Of a stretch of 53,727 nucleotides of DNA, positions 1 to 7,703 are shown piece after piece. The notes under the pieces are model-generated. The model made no database searches. It had not been told where the DNA came from and saw only the letters and a program-made list of their open reading frames with translations. The stretch covers positions 1 to 53,727 of the forward strand of contig NZ_JAGPYN010000029.1 of NCBI RefSeq assembly GCF_018069805.1, read 5' to 3'. Position 1 is the stretch's first letter; each line of letters starts with the position of its first letter. This DNA is from Pseudoalteromonas ostreae. Its GTDB lineage: Bacteria > Pseudomonadota > Gammaproteobacteria > Enterobacterales > Alteromonadaceae. The position numbers and the translations under genes were made by a program.

Positions 1-8
1 TAAGAAAG

Positions 9-35
9 CCGCTTCAGAAATGAAGCGGATTTTTT
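9..35 (+). terminator. Rho-independent terminator of an upstream gene
   Basis: An 8-bp perfect stem (CCGCTTCA / TGAAGCGG) closes on a GAAA tetraloop and is followed by ATTTTTT. The window begins with TAA only a few bases earlier, so this probably ends a gene that lies mostly outside the window on the same strand. The gene itself cannot be seen. Confidence 0.8.
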
Positions 36-345
36 ACGTCTGGAATAAAGTAAAAATATTAGCTATCAGCCGCACACTGTCAACCTATACACCGTAGCGT
101 GGGTTGAGTATCTGACACCCATGGATAAAAGAACGCGACGGTATCCGCACATAGCCTTGTACATCATCTTAAAATACTACGTATGCATTTAAGTATCATT
201 TATTTAATTTGTATTCATAAACAACATTATTTTCATCTTGATAAACACTCTTTATAGTTTACTGCAAACCATTTCTATTGACTGCTCTTATAGTTACTGC
301 AACTATAAACCTTGCTAATTAGGTTGTTGTAAAGGAATGAATAGC
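36..345. promoter_or_regulatory. Intergenic region upstream of creB with a direct repeat
   Basis: No gene is visible here. Two related segments lie in direct orientation at 248-269 (CTCTTTATAGTTTACTGCAAAC) and 285-304 (CTCTTATAGTTACTGCAACT); they share CTC-TTATAGTT-ACTGCAA and start 37 bp apart. They sit just ahead of creB, as expected for a tandem operator of an OmpR-type regulator, possibly CreB itself. The enterobacterial cre tag (TTCAC-N6-TTCAC) is not evident. The assignment is inference. Confidence 0.4.
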
Positions 346-1026
346 ATGACAGTTGCGCAGATTGTGATCATTGAAGATGAAAAAACGATCGCTGATACAC
401 TGATCCATACTCTAGAAATAGATGGTTTTGCTGTGCGGTGGTTTGCTACCGCAGGTGAGGGGCTTGAGTATATTAAAAATAACATGCCTAGCTTGTTGAT
501 TTTGGATGTTGGTTTACCAGATGCCAATGGTTTTGAGCTATGTAAGCAGATAAGAGAGTTCTCTGTGGTGCCGATTATATTTCTTACTGCCCGTAATGAT
601 GAAATAGACCGCGTGGTGGGGTTAGAAATAGGTGCTGATGATTATGTTACTAAGCCATTTAGCCCGCGAGAAGTGCTTGCAAGGGTTAAACTTAGAATTA
701 GACATAGCAAAACTGCGGTTAAAACATCCACCTCCCCAGAATCTGTCTCAGGGCTTTATGCTGAAAATTTTGATTATCATTTCCAAAACCAAGCATTGGC
801 TCTCACAGCATTGGAATTTAAATTGCTGGATAAGCTAATTAGCCATCCTCGCCAAGTATTCTCCCGTGAGCAACTACTAGTGTCGGCGCAAAATCATCAA
901 GATGGCATCTATGCCCGTAATGTAGATAGTCACATTAAGGCTATTCGCAATAAACTACGCGCAGTATCGGCTCCTGAATGTATTCATACTAAACGTGGCT
1001 TTGGCTATTACTATGAATCCACCTAA
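346..1026 (+). CDS. creB: CreB, OmpR-family response regulator
   Basis: Cytoplasmic DNA-binding response regulator, the partner of the CreC kinase encoded next. The receiver domain (about residues 5-118) has the acidic pair E10/D11, phosphoacceptor D54 in LLILDVGLPD and K103 in VTKPFSPRE. The last 95 residues are an OmpR-type winged helix ending in the usual RGFGYYY. The phrases LDVGLPDANGFELCKQ and LEIGADDYVTKPFSPRE match CreB closely. I chose the ATG at 346 because AAAGGA (331-336) lies 9 nt before it. The ATG at 337 touches that ribosome site and is less likely; it would add three residues. In known systems CreBC responds to carbon metabolism or peptidoglycan stress and controls creD. The coding sequence overlaps creC by 14 nt, suggesting translational coupling. 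Confidence 0.92.
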   Translation: MTVAQIVIIEDEKTIADTLIHTLEIDGFAVRWFATAGEGLEYIKNNMPSLLILDVGLPDANGFELCKQIREFSVVPIIFLTARNDEIDRVVGLEIGADDYVTKPFSPREVLARVKLRIRHSKTAVKTSTSPESVSGLYAENFDYHFQNQALALTALEFKLLDKLISHPRQVFSREQLLVSAQNHQDGIYARNVDSHIKAIRNKLRAVSAPECIHTKRGFGYYYEST

Positions 1027-2494
1027 GCAAGTAAATACAGTGTTTTCTCGTCTTAAAAGGTGGCCTAAAATTCCACTTGGACTGAGGCTATTTTTACTCT
1101 ATTTTGTGTTAGTGATTTTAACCGCTTACTTGGTTAGCTCCACAGTTATGAGAGAGATCAAGCCAACGGTACGCCAAGCGAGCGAAGAAACGCTGGTCGA
1201 TATGGCAAACATGTTAGCTGTAATGGCAAGCAATCCAATGGCGAGCGGCGATATCGCACAGAGCGCTTTTGCTAAGCAAATCAACTTTTATGGTTTACGT
1301 AACCCTGATGCTGCTATTTGGGGAGTTGAAAAAAAATCTGTTAATCATCGAGTTTATATAACCGATCAACAAGGAATTGTGGTGCTAGATTCATGGCAGC
1401 AGGATGTTGGTAATGATTTTTCTAAATGGAATGACGTTTACCTCACCTTGCGTGGCGAGTATGGGGCACGCTCAACCGCATTAGACCCTAATGATCCGCT
1501 ATCAACCGTCATGCATGTAGCGGCACCTATTCTCTATAACAATGAAATAATTGGCAGTGTCACAGTTGCCAAAGCGAACCGTTCGGTACAGCCCTTTATT
1601 GATATTTCTAGGTATCGGGTATTAACTTGGTTAGCGTTAATGAGCGTACTCGCGCTTATAATTGGAGCGTTAATCGCATGGCGTATAAATACGGCGTTAT
1701 ATAAGCTGGCAGACTACGCTGATAAAATGGGCCTCGGTGAAAAAACCAGTAAACCCACCTTTAGAGTTTTTTATGAATATAGCTTACTCAGTGATGCCCT
1801 TGAAAATATGCGTCGTCAGCTTGATGGTAAGCGATACGTAGAAAATTATGTGCAAACTCTAACACATGAGTTAAAAAGCCCATTGTCAGCGATCAAAGGG
1901 GCTAGTGAAATACTACAAACCCCTACCACGGTAGATAAACAACAGTTGTTTGCTCAGAATATTGAAACCGAAGCTACGCGCATGCAGCAATTGATTGATA
2001 AGTTGTTAGCTCTAACAAAGCTTGAGCAACTCCCTGAACTTGAACAGCGGCAATCAATTGATTTACCAACTTTATTGTCGCAGATAAAGGCCTCTTGTAT
2101 CAGCAGGCTAATGACCAAACAAGTAGAGTTAAGCGTTGTATGTGATAACAAAGTCGCTTTTGTGGGGGATCAATTTTTAATACAGCAAGCTTTGTACAAT
2201 TTGTTTGAAAACGCGCTGGATTTTGTATACGAACAGGGCAAAATCAAGATCACTGTTACGCACACTGTAAGCGAGCTTTGTATTAACGTCGAAAACACTG
2301 GTCCGAAGATACCAGATTATGCGTTAGAGAGAGTAACCGAACGCTTTTATTCGCTTGCCAGAAGTAATGGACAAAAAAGTACCGGCCTTGGACTTAACTT
2401 TGTAGAACAAGTAGTTAAATTACATAAAGGCAAGCTAATAATAAATAATACTTCACAGGGGGTATCTGTTCAGCTGTTCTTACCAACTCCATAA
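1013..2494 (+). CDS. creC: CreC, membrane sensor histidine kinase
   Basis: Inner-membrane histidine kinase that should phosphorylate CreB. From the ATG at 1013 it has 493 residues: TM1 near 20-43, a periplasmic sensor region of about 150 residues, TM2 near 196-217, a linker, then the dimerisation/phosphoacceptor box with H285 in QTLTHELKSPLSA. The catalytic ATPase follows, with N box NLFENALDF and G2 box STGLGLNFV. An in-frame GTG at 995 would add six residues, but the ATG gives the short overlap with creB that is typical of this pair. Order and family resemblance (creB-creC-creD) make the assignment firm. The stimulus cannot be read from the sequence. Confidence 0.9.
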   Translation: MNPPKQVNTVFSRLKRWPKIPLGLRLFLLYFVLVILTAYLVSSTVMREIKPTVRQASEETLVDMANMLAVMASNPMASGDIAQSAFAKQINFYGLRNPDAAIWGVEKKSVNHRVYITDQQGIVVLDSWQQDVGNDFSKWNDVYLTLRGEYGARSTALDPNDPLSTVMHVAAPILYNNEIIGSVTVAKANRSVQPFIDISRYRVLTWLALMSVLALIIGALIAWRINTALYKLADYADKMGLGEKTSKPTFRVFYEYSLLSDALENMRRQLDGKRYVENYVQTLTHELKSPLSAIKGASEILQTPTTVDKQQLFAQNIETEATRMQQLIDKLLALTKLEQLPELEQRQSIDLPTLLSQIKASCISRLMTKQVELSVVCDNKVAFVGDQFLIQQALYNLFENALDFVYEQGKIKITVTHTVSELCINVENTGPKIPDYALERVTERFYSLARSNGQKSTGLGLNFVEQVVKLHKGKLIINNTSQGVSVQLFLPTP

Positions 2495-2571
2495 AGACTC
2501 CACATAAGCACCACTTCAACTCCATGTTTGTTGATTATTCTGTAGTTATAACAAACACGGAGTAAATAACA

Positions 2572-3870
2572 ATGAAACAAAAACTGGAAACAAAATTGGT
2601 AATTATCATAGGTTTAGTTGTGCTGCTATTAGTACCTATTTTTATGATACAGGACTTGATTGATGAGCGTTCAGAGCTGCAACAGCAAGTGCAGGCCGAT
2701 ATCGCACAAAGTAGTAGTGGTGAGCAGCAAGTAATAGGGCCATTTATAAACGCGCAATTTATAGAAACTCATATTGTTGAGGGTAAAACCACGGAGCAGA
2801 TAAAAACATTGTTGTTATTGCCTGAATCATTAAAAATAAATAGCGAATTATCTTCATTTGAAAAATACCGAGGTATTTACAAAGCGTTGTTATATCGCTC
2901 CGAGAATCACTTTGAAGGTCAATTTAATACCGAATCTTTAAAGCAGTTAATTGGTAAAAATATCAAAAGTGTGTCTATGGTGATGGCGATTAAAGATATT
3001 CGTGGTATTGGTCAGGGTAGTACTATGCGCATAAATAACCAAGAATATGCGTTGCAGCCAGGCACTAAGTTGGCGCAATTGCCTGAAGGCGTTAATATAG
3101 AGCTCGATTATAATGTTTTACTTGCGCAGGAGACGCTGGATTATCAAATTGATTTAAATCTACAAGGAATGCGAAAACTAGCTATTGCTCCTATCGGTAA
3201 AGAAACCAGTCTTAACATGCAAGCAGATTGGCCACATCCAAGTTTCGTTGGTGATTATTTACCTATCGACTCACGTATTTCAGAGCAAGGCTTTACTGCC
3301 AACTGGCAAACAAATTACTTTGCTACCAACTTAAAAGAGCTGTTTCAGCATTGTGTTTTTCAAAATCAGTGCGAACAATTTAAGCAACGTAGCATGGGAG
3401 TTAACCTTGTTGATGGTGTTGATCATTACTTAAAAAGCTATCGTGCCAGTAACTACGCAATTTTAGTGCTGATATTGGTATTTGCCAGCTTCTTTTTACT
3501 CGAAGTGCTACGCAGCGAACCTGTTCATCCGGTGCAATATGGCTTTGTCGGTTTAGCACTGGCCGTTTTTTACTTATTGTTGATATCACTTGGTGAGCAC
3601 CTAGGATTTAACCTTGCTTACTTATTGTCAGCGCTTGCCTCTTCATTATTACTAAGTATTTATGTGGCCGGTATGTTGAAAAATACTAAGCATGGGGGGT
3701 TATTTTTGATCGGTATACTGTTTTTATACAGCTTACTGTACGGGCTATTAAGCGCAGAAGATTACGCATTGTTGATGGGCAGTTTACTGGTGTTTGTAGT
3801 GCTGAGTTTGATTATGATGCTGACCCGTACAGTAAATTGGTACAACACTAAATCACAAGCTGATGATTAA
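2572..3870 (+). CDS. creD: CreD, inner-membrane protein of the CreBC regulon
   Basis: 432-residue CreD family protein (E. coli CreD is about 450). It has one N-terminal membrane helix (about 8-27), a large periplasmic region with the family phrase LPESLKINSEL and, further on, YFATNLKELFQHC, then a block of hydrophobic helices from about residue 295 to 420. CreD is the classic target of CreB and affects envelope phenotypes such as colicin E2 tolerance and beta-lactam response; its biochemical function is not established. A GGAG ribosome site lies 8-9 nt before the ATG. The 77-nt gap after creC contains GTAGTTATAACAAAC, a partial match to the repeats upstream of creB, so it may carry its own regulated promoter. 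Confidence 0.88.
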   Translation: MKQKLETKLVIIIGLVVLLLVPIFMIQDLIDERSELQQQVQADIAQSSSGEQQVIGPFINAQFIETHIVEGKTTEQIKTLLLLPESLKINSELSSFEKYRGIYKALLYRSENHFEGQFNTESLKQLIGKNIKSVSMVMAIKDIRGIGQGSTMRINNQEYALQPGTKLAQLPEGVNIELDYNVLLAQETLDYQIDLNLQGMRKLAIAPIGKETSLNMQADWPHPSFVGDYLPIDSRISEQGFTANWQTNYFATNLKELFQHCVFQNQCEQFKQRSMGVNLVDGVDHYLKSYRASNYAILVLILVFASFFLLEVLRSEPVHPVQYGFVGLALAVFYLLLISLGEHLGFNLAYLLSALASSLLLSIYVAGMLKNTKHGGLFLIGILFLYSLLYGLLSAEDYALLMGSLLVFVVLSLIMMLTRTVNWYNTKSQADD

Positions 3871-3881
3871 TCTCTGTTTGC

Positions 3882-3914
3882 AAAGGGCTGCATGATTGCA
3901 GCCCTTTAATTATT
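3882..3914 (+). terminator. Terminator of the creBCD operon
   Basis: An 11-bp perfect stem (AAAGGGCTGCA / TGCAGCCCTTT) with loop TGAT is followed by AATTATTC, 11 nt after the creD stop. The T-tract is weak, but the stem is strong and well placed. Confidence 0.7.
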
Positions 3915-3982
3915 CAGGCCTAACACAGTTAGCATTGGGTATAGCCGCTGAAGATAGGCTTATTATCCAGCGTTCATGTTAT

Positions 3983-5254
3983 TTAACTTGCTGATAAAAA
4001 TACGGTTAGCTTCTCGCCTACTTTTAAGCGATCGCTTGAAAGGCTATTCCATTGTTTTAGCTTAGTGATGCTGACTTTGTAATGGTTGGCTATTTTCCAT
4101 AAGCTTTCGCCAGATTTTACCTTGTGCTCTATTTGTGTATCGGCTAACTGCGGCAGCACCAACTTTTGGCCAATACGTATGGTACTACTTTTTAAATTAT
4201 TGAATGCTTTAAGCTGACTCACACTCACTTTGTAGCGTTTTGCAATAACACTCAAACTATCGCCACGTTTAACAGTGTAATGCTGCCATTGGCTGTAATC
4301 GTTGCTTTTTTGATTTGCGATCATGGTTTCAAATTGTACTTTCTCGCTGGCAGGAACGACGATATGCGGCGCATCAATAATTGCTGGGAAGCGAATAACC
4401 CCGTAATTTAAAGACTCTAACTGTTGCCATTGGGCTTTATTATCTAAAATAACTGAGCCAGAAATGGCCACTTTGGCTATCGCATCTTTATTTGCGATTG
4501 CAGGGAACGCCATTTTTTGGCTTTTTAATAATTGTGCCGCAGCAAGTAGTTTAGGTACATACTGACTGGTTTGCTGAGGGAGTTTTAAACTGAAAAAGTC
4601 AGTTGGTTTACCTTGCTTTTTATTGTTGCTGATCGCTCTAAGTACACGGCCTTCACCTAAGTTATAGGCTGCTATAGCGTGATACCAATCACCATCAAAG
4701 CGTTTGTATAAGTACTCCATAAAATCCAGAGCAGCGCGGGTACTGTCGATCACATCTTGGCGGCCATCGTACCAAGGGCTAATTTTTACCTTAAAGTACT
4801 TAGCAATGGCAGGCGTTAATTGCCAAAGCCCAGATGCATGCTTGTGCGAATAGGCACTGGCATCAAAGTCACTTTCAATTAGCGGCATTAACGCTAATTC
4901 TATGGGTAAGTTCCGCTTTTCAACCTCTGTGACTATATAATAAAGGTAAGGCTCAGCACGGCGACTAATTTCATCCATATAGTTTGGGTGAGATAAATAC
5001 CAAGCAATGCGTTGCTGAACTGCTGGGTGGCTTGAATTGGCAAATGTTAGCTGTGCGCGAATACGTTGCCATACATCATCAAGTTCTTTTGTGGTGAGTG
5101 GCGCTATTTGTGCAATATCTTCGCGCTGTTCACTAACAATTGTTTTGGGGTTAGCCTTAATTTCAGGGGTTGATATTGGTGTATCGGGTGTGGTTTCACA
5201 GCCGGATAAAATAAACACTAATGGCAAAATGCGGATAAATCGATTTACAAACAC
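3983..5254 (-). CDS. mltD: MltD, membrane-bound lytic murein transglycosylase with LysM repeats
   Basis: Outer-membrane lipoprotein that cleaves the glycan strands of peptidoglycan, forming 1,6-anhydro-MurNAc ends. The N-terminus is a lipoprotein signal with lipobox LSGC (C19). The SLT domain (about residues 95-215) has the catalytic glutamate E127 in ALMPLIESDFDA, followed by SGLWQLTPAIAKYF and AAYNLGEGRV, all typical of the MltD branch. Two LysM peptidoglycan-binding repeats follow near 326-370 and 375-420 (VKRGDSLSVIAKRYKVS; VKSGESLWKIANHYKVS). The start is a GTG at 5254 with GGAG 11 nt upstream; spacing is long, so the exact start is less sure. It is monocistronic and not obviously coupled to its neighbours. 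Confidence 0.92.
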   Translation of the reverse strand: MFVNRFIRILPLVFILSGCETTPDTPISTPEIKANPKTIVSEQREDIAQIAPLTTKELDDVWQRIRAQLTFANSSHPAVQQRIAWYLSHPNYMDEISRRAEPYLYYIVTEVEKRNLPIELALMPLIESDFDASAYSHKHASGLWQLTPAIAKYFKVKISPWYDGRQDVIDSTRAALDFMEYLYKRFDGDWYHAIAAYNLGEGRVLRAISNNKKQGKPTDFFSLKLPQQTSQYVPKLLAAAQLLKSQKMAFPAIANKDAIAKVAISGSVILDNKAQWQQLESLNYGVIRFPAIIDAPHIVVPASEKVQFETMIANQKSNDYSQWQHYTVKRGDSLSVIAKRYKVSVSQLKAFNNLKSSTIRIGQKLVLPQLADTQIEHKVKSGESLWKIANHYKVSITKLKQWNSLSSDRLKVGEKLTVFLSAS

Positions 5255-5284
5255 GTACTAAACTACTCCGAAAATATAAATGCG

Positions 5285-5305
5285 GCTAACCTAAAGCAGG
5301 TTAGC
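5285..5305. terminator. Small hairpin between the LytTR gene and mltD
   Basis: GCTAACCT / AGGTTAGC, an 8-bp perfect stem with a 5-nt loop, lies 16 nt after the LytTR stop codon in the direction of transcription. It lacks a clear T-run, so it is only a possible terminator. Confidence 0.4.
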
Positions 5306-5320
5306 TTAACATAAGGTGAG

Positions 5321-6187
5321 TTAAAAATTACCGGCAGATGAATTTAACTGTCCCTTAAATTGCTCTTTGTAGCGACGTGATAAGTTAAGTACTTTGCCGG
5401 TTGTAAGTTTTACTTCACTGTCCCCGCTCGATAGTGGCGTGATTGATTCAACCGCGTCTAACCGAATGGCATAGGAGCGATGAATTCGGCAAAACCCTTG
5501 CGGTTCTAACTGAGATATAAGTTGGTTCATAGTTGCACGTAACGGGTAAATCCTTGCATCAATATGTAGATTTACATAATTACCGCTAGATTCAAGCCAG
5601 TCTATTTGTGCTACGCGGACAATAAATTCTTTTCCCAGTTTTTTTACCAGTAGTCTGTCGAAATTTAAATTTTCAGGCGTATCTTCGCCTTGTCTGATCG
5701 GTGCTGCTTCACCGGTTAATTGGTTTACGACATATTGATAAGTTTTAATAACAACAATTAGAAATAAAAACCCCCACAAGTCTTTTCGATATTCATAAAG
5801 TAACTCAAACCACACTAATCCAAAGTCATATTGCATACCTTGTACGGTGTAAATGAGCTTGCGAATGGTGACCATAATGCCAATATGCAATAACGAAAAA
5901 GCAATGCTTGCCAGCAGATATAGCAGTAATGAGCGGGGGATTTTTTGCCAACTAAAAGACTGGGTTTTTAATAGCCAAACTAAAGCGGGAAACAACAACA
6001 AGGTGCCAATAGCGCTGGAATATTCCCATACAAACGGCTCCCAGATCATAAATGGGAGTTCGCCATCTCGCTGGGCTTCCATAATGTTTGAGCTGGCATT
6101 TATAGTATTGTTGATAAAAATATAACTAGATAAAAATAATGCCGCATACCAAGTTTGATAGCGCTGAAAATGCGTTAAGGAGATCAT
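5321..6187 (-). CDS. Membrane-anchored LytTR-family transcriptional regulator (first copy)
   Basis: 288 residues. The first 165 or so contain four likely membrane helices (near 13-28, 58-72, 82-106 and 134-152). The C-terminal third is a LytTR DNA-binding domain, recognised by KKLGKEFIVRVAQIDWLESS, GNYVNLHI, FCRIHRSYAIRLDAV and LNLSRRYKEQFK. There is no receiver domain, so it is a one-component regulator that reads a membrane or envelope signal directly. It is divergent from the acyltransferase gene at 6367, which is a natural candidate target. The shared 179-bp gap contains ACCGTTTAT (6268-6276), which fits the usual LytTR half-site. The ligand and targets are unknown. Confidence 0.85.
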   Translation of the reverse strand: MISLTHFQRYQTWYAALFLSSYIFINNTINASSNIMEAQRDGELPFMIWEPFVWEYSSAIGTLLLFPALVWLLKTQSFSWQKIPRSLLLYLLASIAFSLLHIGIMVTIRKLIYTVQGMQYDFGLVWFELLYEYRKDLWGFLFLIVVIKTYQYVVNQLTGEAAPIRQGEDTPENLNFDRLLVKKLGKEFIVRVAQIDWLESSGNYVNLHIDARIYPLRATMNQLISQLEPQGFCRIHRSYAIRLDAVESITPLSSGDSEVKLTTGKVLNLSRRYKEQFKGQLNSSAGNF

Positions 6188-6366
6188 TATTATTGTTACT
6201 CTTTAAAAGACCATAATTAGACTAGCAAGATAGTGATAGATCACCAAACTTATCATCCCTGATATCCACCGTTTATCCCTACTGACTGTTTTATCAGCCT
6301 TTTCTGATTGCTTAACGCAGATTGTTGTTCATATTTGTTATTAATTATTCGTAAGCTAAATCTACC
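6188..6366. promoter_or_regulatory. Divergent promoter region between LytTR regulator and acyltransferase
   Basis: AT-rich 179-bp gap serving two divergent genes. ACCGTTTAT at 6268-6276 matches the LytTR half-site pattern [TA][AC][CA]GTTN[AG][TG]. A weaker CTGTTTTAT follows at 6286-6294. The spacing between the two is shorter than the usual 21-22 bp, so a dimer site is not proven. Confidence 0.35.
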
Positions 6367-7662
6367 ATGACACTTAAAATAGTAATTAAAAACACAACAC
6401 GCACGCTATTACAGCCATGGCAAAATGCGTTCAACCAAGCTGTTGAATTACCACCGCGCCGCTATGATTTAGATTGGCTACGGGTGATTGCATTTGGTTT
6501 ATTAATTTTCTACCACACCGGTATGCTATACAGTGAAAATTGGGGTTTTCATTTTAAAAGCCAGTATTTATCCAGCAGCATTGAAAATATCATGCTCTTC
6601 CTGTCGCCATGGCGGATGGGATTAATTTGGTTCATTTCAGGTGTGGCGCTGCGCTTTATTGTTGCGCGTTTTAGTCTGGGCATGTTTATAACTACGCGCA
6701 GTGTAAAAATATTACTGCCTTTATTGTTTGGCATTTGGTTTATTGTGCCGATTCAGCTTTATGCGCAAATGAGCCAAGAGGTTGGTTTAGCTATGAGCTT
6801 TTGGCAGTTTTACAGCCAGTTTTTTGATTTAACCAATCCGTTATTTGAGCACTATCAAGCAGGTATTTGGCCGCATGTTGATGTAAACCATCTTTGGTAC
6901 TTGCGTTCGTTGTGGCAATTTACTTTATTGCTGGTGTTGGCAATGCCACTGTTTCATCACTCTCATGTGCAAGTAGTAATCACGCGTTTATGTGAGCGCT
7001 CGTTATTTACAGTTTTTATTGTATTGCTATTGCCGCTGTGTATTTTAAAACTCAGCTGGCCGAGTGATACATTCAGATACCCCATGGGCGCGCTGTTTTT
7101 ACTTTACGGTTACTTGCTTGCGTGGCAGCCTGCATTTTACAGCAAATTGCTACGTCACTGGCAGGCGTTATTTGCGGTATTCATTGTAGGTTATTTGGTT
7201 GTTGTGTTGGGTTATCAGATGATTTGGCAAAACCCAGCTACGAGCCAATGGCAAATTACTAGCATGGATATGCTGTATACCTCGCAACGATTAGTGGGTG
7301 TGTTATTGATGTTGGCACTAGCACAACGTTTTTTGAATCACGATCACCCTAAACTGGCTTTATTAAACTGTGCAGTATTCCCTTTTTATTTATTACATCA
7401 AAGTGTAATTATTGGCCTAGCTTATTACTTTAGCCCATTGCAATTAGGCCCTTGGCTAGAGCCAACACTCATTATTTTGTTTACGTTTGGATTGTGTGCG
7501 TTGGTTTGTTGGGGGCTGAGTTATGGTGCGCTACTTAGACCATTATTTGGCATGAAAGCCAATTACCAACACGCAAAGCTAGAAACAGTATACTTAAAGC
7601 GTATTGGTATGCTTGTTGGTGGAGTCGCTATTTTACCTATGGCACTTAGGTTACTGTTCTAA
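6367..7662 (+). CDS. Acyltransferase family 3 (OpgC/OafA-like) integral membrane protein
   Basis: 431-residue multipass protein of the acyltransferase-3 superfamily, which moves acyl groups from the cytoplasm onto extracytoplasmic glycans or other envelope molecules. The hallmark opening is RYDLDWLRVIAFGLLIFYHTGM (residues about 33-54, containing the R-x-x-x-LDxLR and catalytic-type FYH motifs). About ten hydrophobic helices follow. HLWYLRSLWQF near residue 180 and FPFYLLHQSVIIG near 340 are typical of the MdoC/OpgC-like subgroup. The acceptor cannot be predicted; no glucan synthesis genes are nearby. It is divergent from the membrane LytTR regulator and convergent with the receptor-like gene. 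Confidence 0.82.
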   Translation: MTLKIVIKNTTRTLLQPWQNAFNQAVELPPRRYDLDWLRVIAFGLLIFYHTGMLYSENWGFHFKSQYLSSSIENIMLFLSPWRMGLIWFISGVALRFIVARFSLGMFITTRSVKILLPLLFGIWFIVPIQLYAQMSQEVGLAMSFWQFYSQFFDLTNPLFEHYQAGIWPHVDVNHLWYLRSLWQFTLLLVLAMPLFHHSHVQVVITRLCERSLFTVFIVLLLPLCILKLSWPSDTFRYPMGALFLLYGYLLAWQPAFYSKLLRHWQALFAVFIVGYLVVVLGYQMIWQNPATSQWQITSMDMLYTSQRLVGVLLMLALAQRFLNHDHPKLALLNCAVFPFYLLHQSVIIGLAYYFSPLQLGPWLEPTLIILFTFGLCALVCWGLSYGALLRPLFGMKANYQHAKLETVYLKRIGMLVGGVAILPMALRLLF

Positions 7663-7683
7663 ATGCCATAGGTTTATTTGTTT
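7635..7683 (+). terminator. Terminator overlapping the end of the acyltransferase gene
   Basis: ACCTATGGCA (7635-7644) pairs perfectly with TGCCATAGGT (7664-7673) across a 19-nt loop and is followed by TTATTTGTTT. The left arm lies inside the coding sequence and the stop codon lies in the loop. Confidence 0.55.
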
Positions 7684-7703
7684 AGGCTCGGTCAGTAGCG
7701 CGT

